Shown piece after piece: positions 63,170 through 64,000 of a stretch of 64,000 bases of DNA. The DNA lies in the NCBI GenBank assembly GCA_020536535.1, contig JAHLWZ010000824.1:38228-102227 (forward strand), written 5' to 3'. Within the stretch, counting starts at the first letter, position 1, and each line of letters opens with the position of its first letter. The stretch is from Pelomyxa schiedti. Taxonomy: Eukaryota; Evosea; Pelobiontida; Pelomyxidae. Under the pieces are notes generated by a model that was given only the letters and a program-made list of their open reading frames with translations, ran no database searches and was not told the DNA's origin. A program made the translations under genes and the position numbers.

Positions 63170-64000
63170 ATGGCAGCGAACCACGCGGTCGGAGATGGCT
63201 CCGCTGCTGCGCGAAATTATGGTTCCCCCACGCCTACCACACCCACCAAGGCGATGATGGGGTCTTTCCCTGTTGTCAACAACACTGTAAGCACCAGTCC
63301 CATCCGCGTGGGTGGCAGTTCCCAAGCCGCATCATTGTCGACTCCCTTGCGGCCTGGCCTGCGCCGTCCGCCGAGATCCACGAGCGTCGGCGACCTCGGC
63401 GCACGCCGCCGCGACTACGACCTCTCGTCGGCCGCCGCCGCCGAGCAACACATCGACGGTTCTGCTTCTGTGGACCTCTATGGCGGCGAATCCGTAGACC
63501 TCGACGACGACGACGACGACGACGCCGCCGTGGGCGCCGACGACTTCAGCGAAAGGCCAAGCGACGCGGTCGCGCTCGGGGAGCACGAAAGGCGCGAGTG
63601 GATGAGGCGGCGGTGCCGCAACCAGCAGCTGCGCGAGTCGGACGCGGCCGGCGGCGCGCACCCGTCCGGCCCCAGGGCAAGCAGCCGGAGCTTGAGCGCG
63701 AGCGGCGAGTCCGGGACGGCGGCGGCCGCGAGGATGCTGTTTGGGTGCGTGGAGGACCACTCCATGTTCTCGAGGTGGGAGGGCTACGCTTGGTTCCTGT
63801 CTCGCATGGAGCTGGCCGAGGGATTTGAAAGCGATGAGAGAGTGGGTGGCGTCAGCGTAGGCGGCAGTAGGCACAATGCAAGCGGCCTGGACTTTGAGGA
63901 ATCGTGTGCGAATACTCCTGGAAGAAAAGATTCCCAAAAAACCAAAAAACCCACAGAAATGGAGAGCCGTCTGTCTGTTCAGCACATTATACCCAATGCT
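63170..64000 (+). CDS. Hypothetical GC-rich disordered protein (3' end outside window)
   Basis: An open frame from ATG 63170 (MAANHAVGDGSAAARNYG) runs to the window edge with no stop. It encodes Ala/Ser/Gly/Arg-rich sequence with GLRRPPRSTSVGDLGARRRD, an Asp run (VDLDDDDDDDAAVG) and a more structured-looking segment AARMLFGCVEDHSMFSRWEG, YAWFLSRMELAEGFESDERV. The last 66 bp are the inverted copy of the DUF4282 gene start, and the frame runs through it in phase (SQKTKKPTEMESRLSVQHII). Either the gene truly ends in the duplicated sequence, or it stops or splices before, or the palindrome is an assembly join. Not recognised. The strand opposite is open too but Arg/Ala-rich and not protein-like. 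Confidence 0.45.
   Translation, partial: MAANHAVGDGSAAARNYGSPTPTTPTKAMMGSFPVVNNTVSTSPIRVGGSSQAASLSTPLRPGLRRPPRSTSVGDLGARRRDYDLSSAAAAEQHIDGSASVDLYGGESVDLDDDDDDDAAVGADDFSERPSDAVALGEHERREWMRRRCRNQQLRESDAAGGAHPSGPRASSRSLSASGESGTAAAARMLFGCVEDHSMFSRWEGYAWFLSRMELAEGFESDERVGGVSVGGSRHNASGLDFEESCANTPGRKDSQKTKKPTEMESRLSVQHIIPNA
63935..64000 (+). repeat. Right arm of an inverted duplication (66 bp, identical)
   Basis: Plus-strand copy of the DUF4282 gene start (minus 62942-63007). It begins at a C followed by AAAAAACC and ends with the window. The spacer between the arms is 927 bp. Confidence 0.95.

Noticed and set aside
63139..63828. Plus-strand Arg-rich frame of 229 codons
   Set aside because: A different frame from ATG 63170 has more natural composition (Asp run, Ala/Ser) and stays open to the window edge; the Arg-rich frame is its shadow.
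1..64000. tRNA, rRNA or other structural RNA genes
   Set aside because: I saw no cloverleaf with GTTCNANNC-type box or rRNA-like conserved stretch; this was a reading by eye and a tRNAscan/Rfam search would be decisive.

Overview
This window is nuclear DNA from a unicellular eukaryote, most plausibly an amoebozoan-like protist. Genes are packed on both strands, often less than 200 bp apart, and nearly all are broken by many very short introns (about 35-150 nt, mostly GT-AG with pyrimidine-rich 3' ends). Many proteins start with long Ser/Pro/Gln low-complexity segments and carry amoeba-style signalling domains (RhoGEF, RhoGAP, RCC1, filamin, arrestin, RUN, PI-PLC) together with secreted expansin-like and GH125 proteins. 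The lineage is inferred from this mix only; there is no rRNA or marker gene. Exon models were read by eye from splice sites and reading frame, so internal boundaries are approximate.

Layout. 1-15 kb: a Ser/Pro-rich protein (cut by the window edge), a secreted zinc phospholipase-like protein, two unknown proteins, a secreted GPI-anchored expansin-like protein, an SCI1-like nuclear protein, a Pro-rich scaffold and a secreted DUF2961 protein. 15-30 kb: an RRM/polyQ protein whose first intron is a MITE, a RUN-RUN-Rubicon-homology protein, a sirtuin fused to a beta-helix domain, a filamin-RCC1 protein and a secreted GH125 mannosidase with a second MITE just past its stop. 30-46 kb: a RhoGEF, an arginase-family hydrolase, an arrestin-like protein head-to-head with a membrane dynamin-like/protein-kinase fusion, a CDC123-ZZ fusion and a DH-PH-RhoGAP protein. 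46-64 kb: a pseudo-PI-PLC fused to a PP2C-like domain, proteasome subunit RPN12, a coiled-coil protein, two membrane proteins, an intronless GC-rich APH-type kinase, a NIT2-type omega-amidase, a histidine-phosphatase, a DUF4282 membrane protein and the start of a further gene overlapping an inverted duplication.

Functional themes. Rho/actin/membrane signalling recurs (two RhoGEFs, one with RhoGAP; arrestin; filamin-RCC1; PLC; RUN-RH; dynamin-kinase). A second theme is secreted carbohydrate-active or wall-modifying proteins (expansin-like, DUF2961, GH125), which would suit feeding on walled prey or building a wall. The most notable observations are a young MITE that appears to have created a spliced intron, an intron whose two ends form a 39-bp hairpin, several unusual domain fusions, and a set of GC-AG introns with near-identical 5' splice sites.
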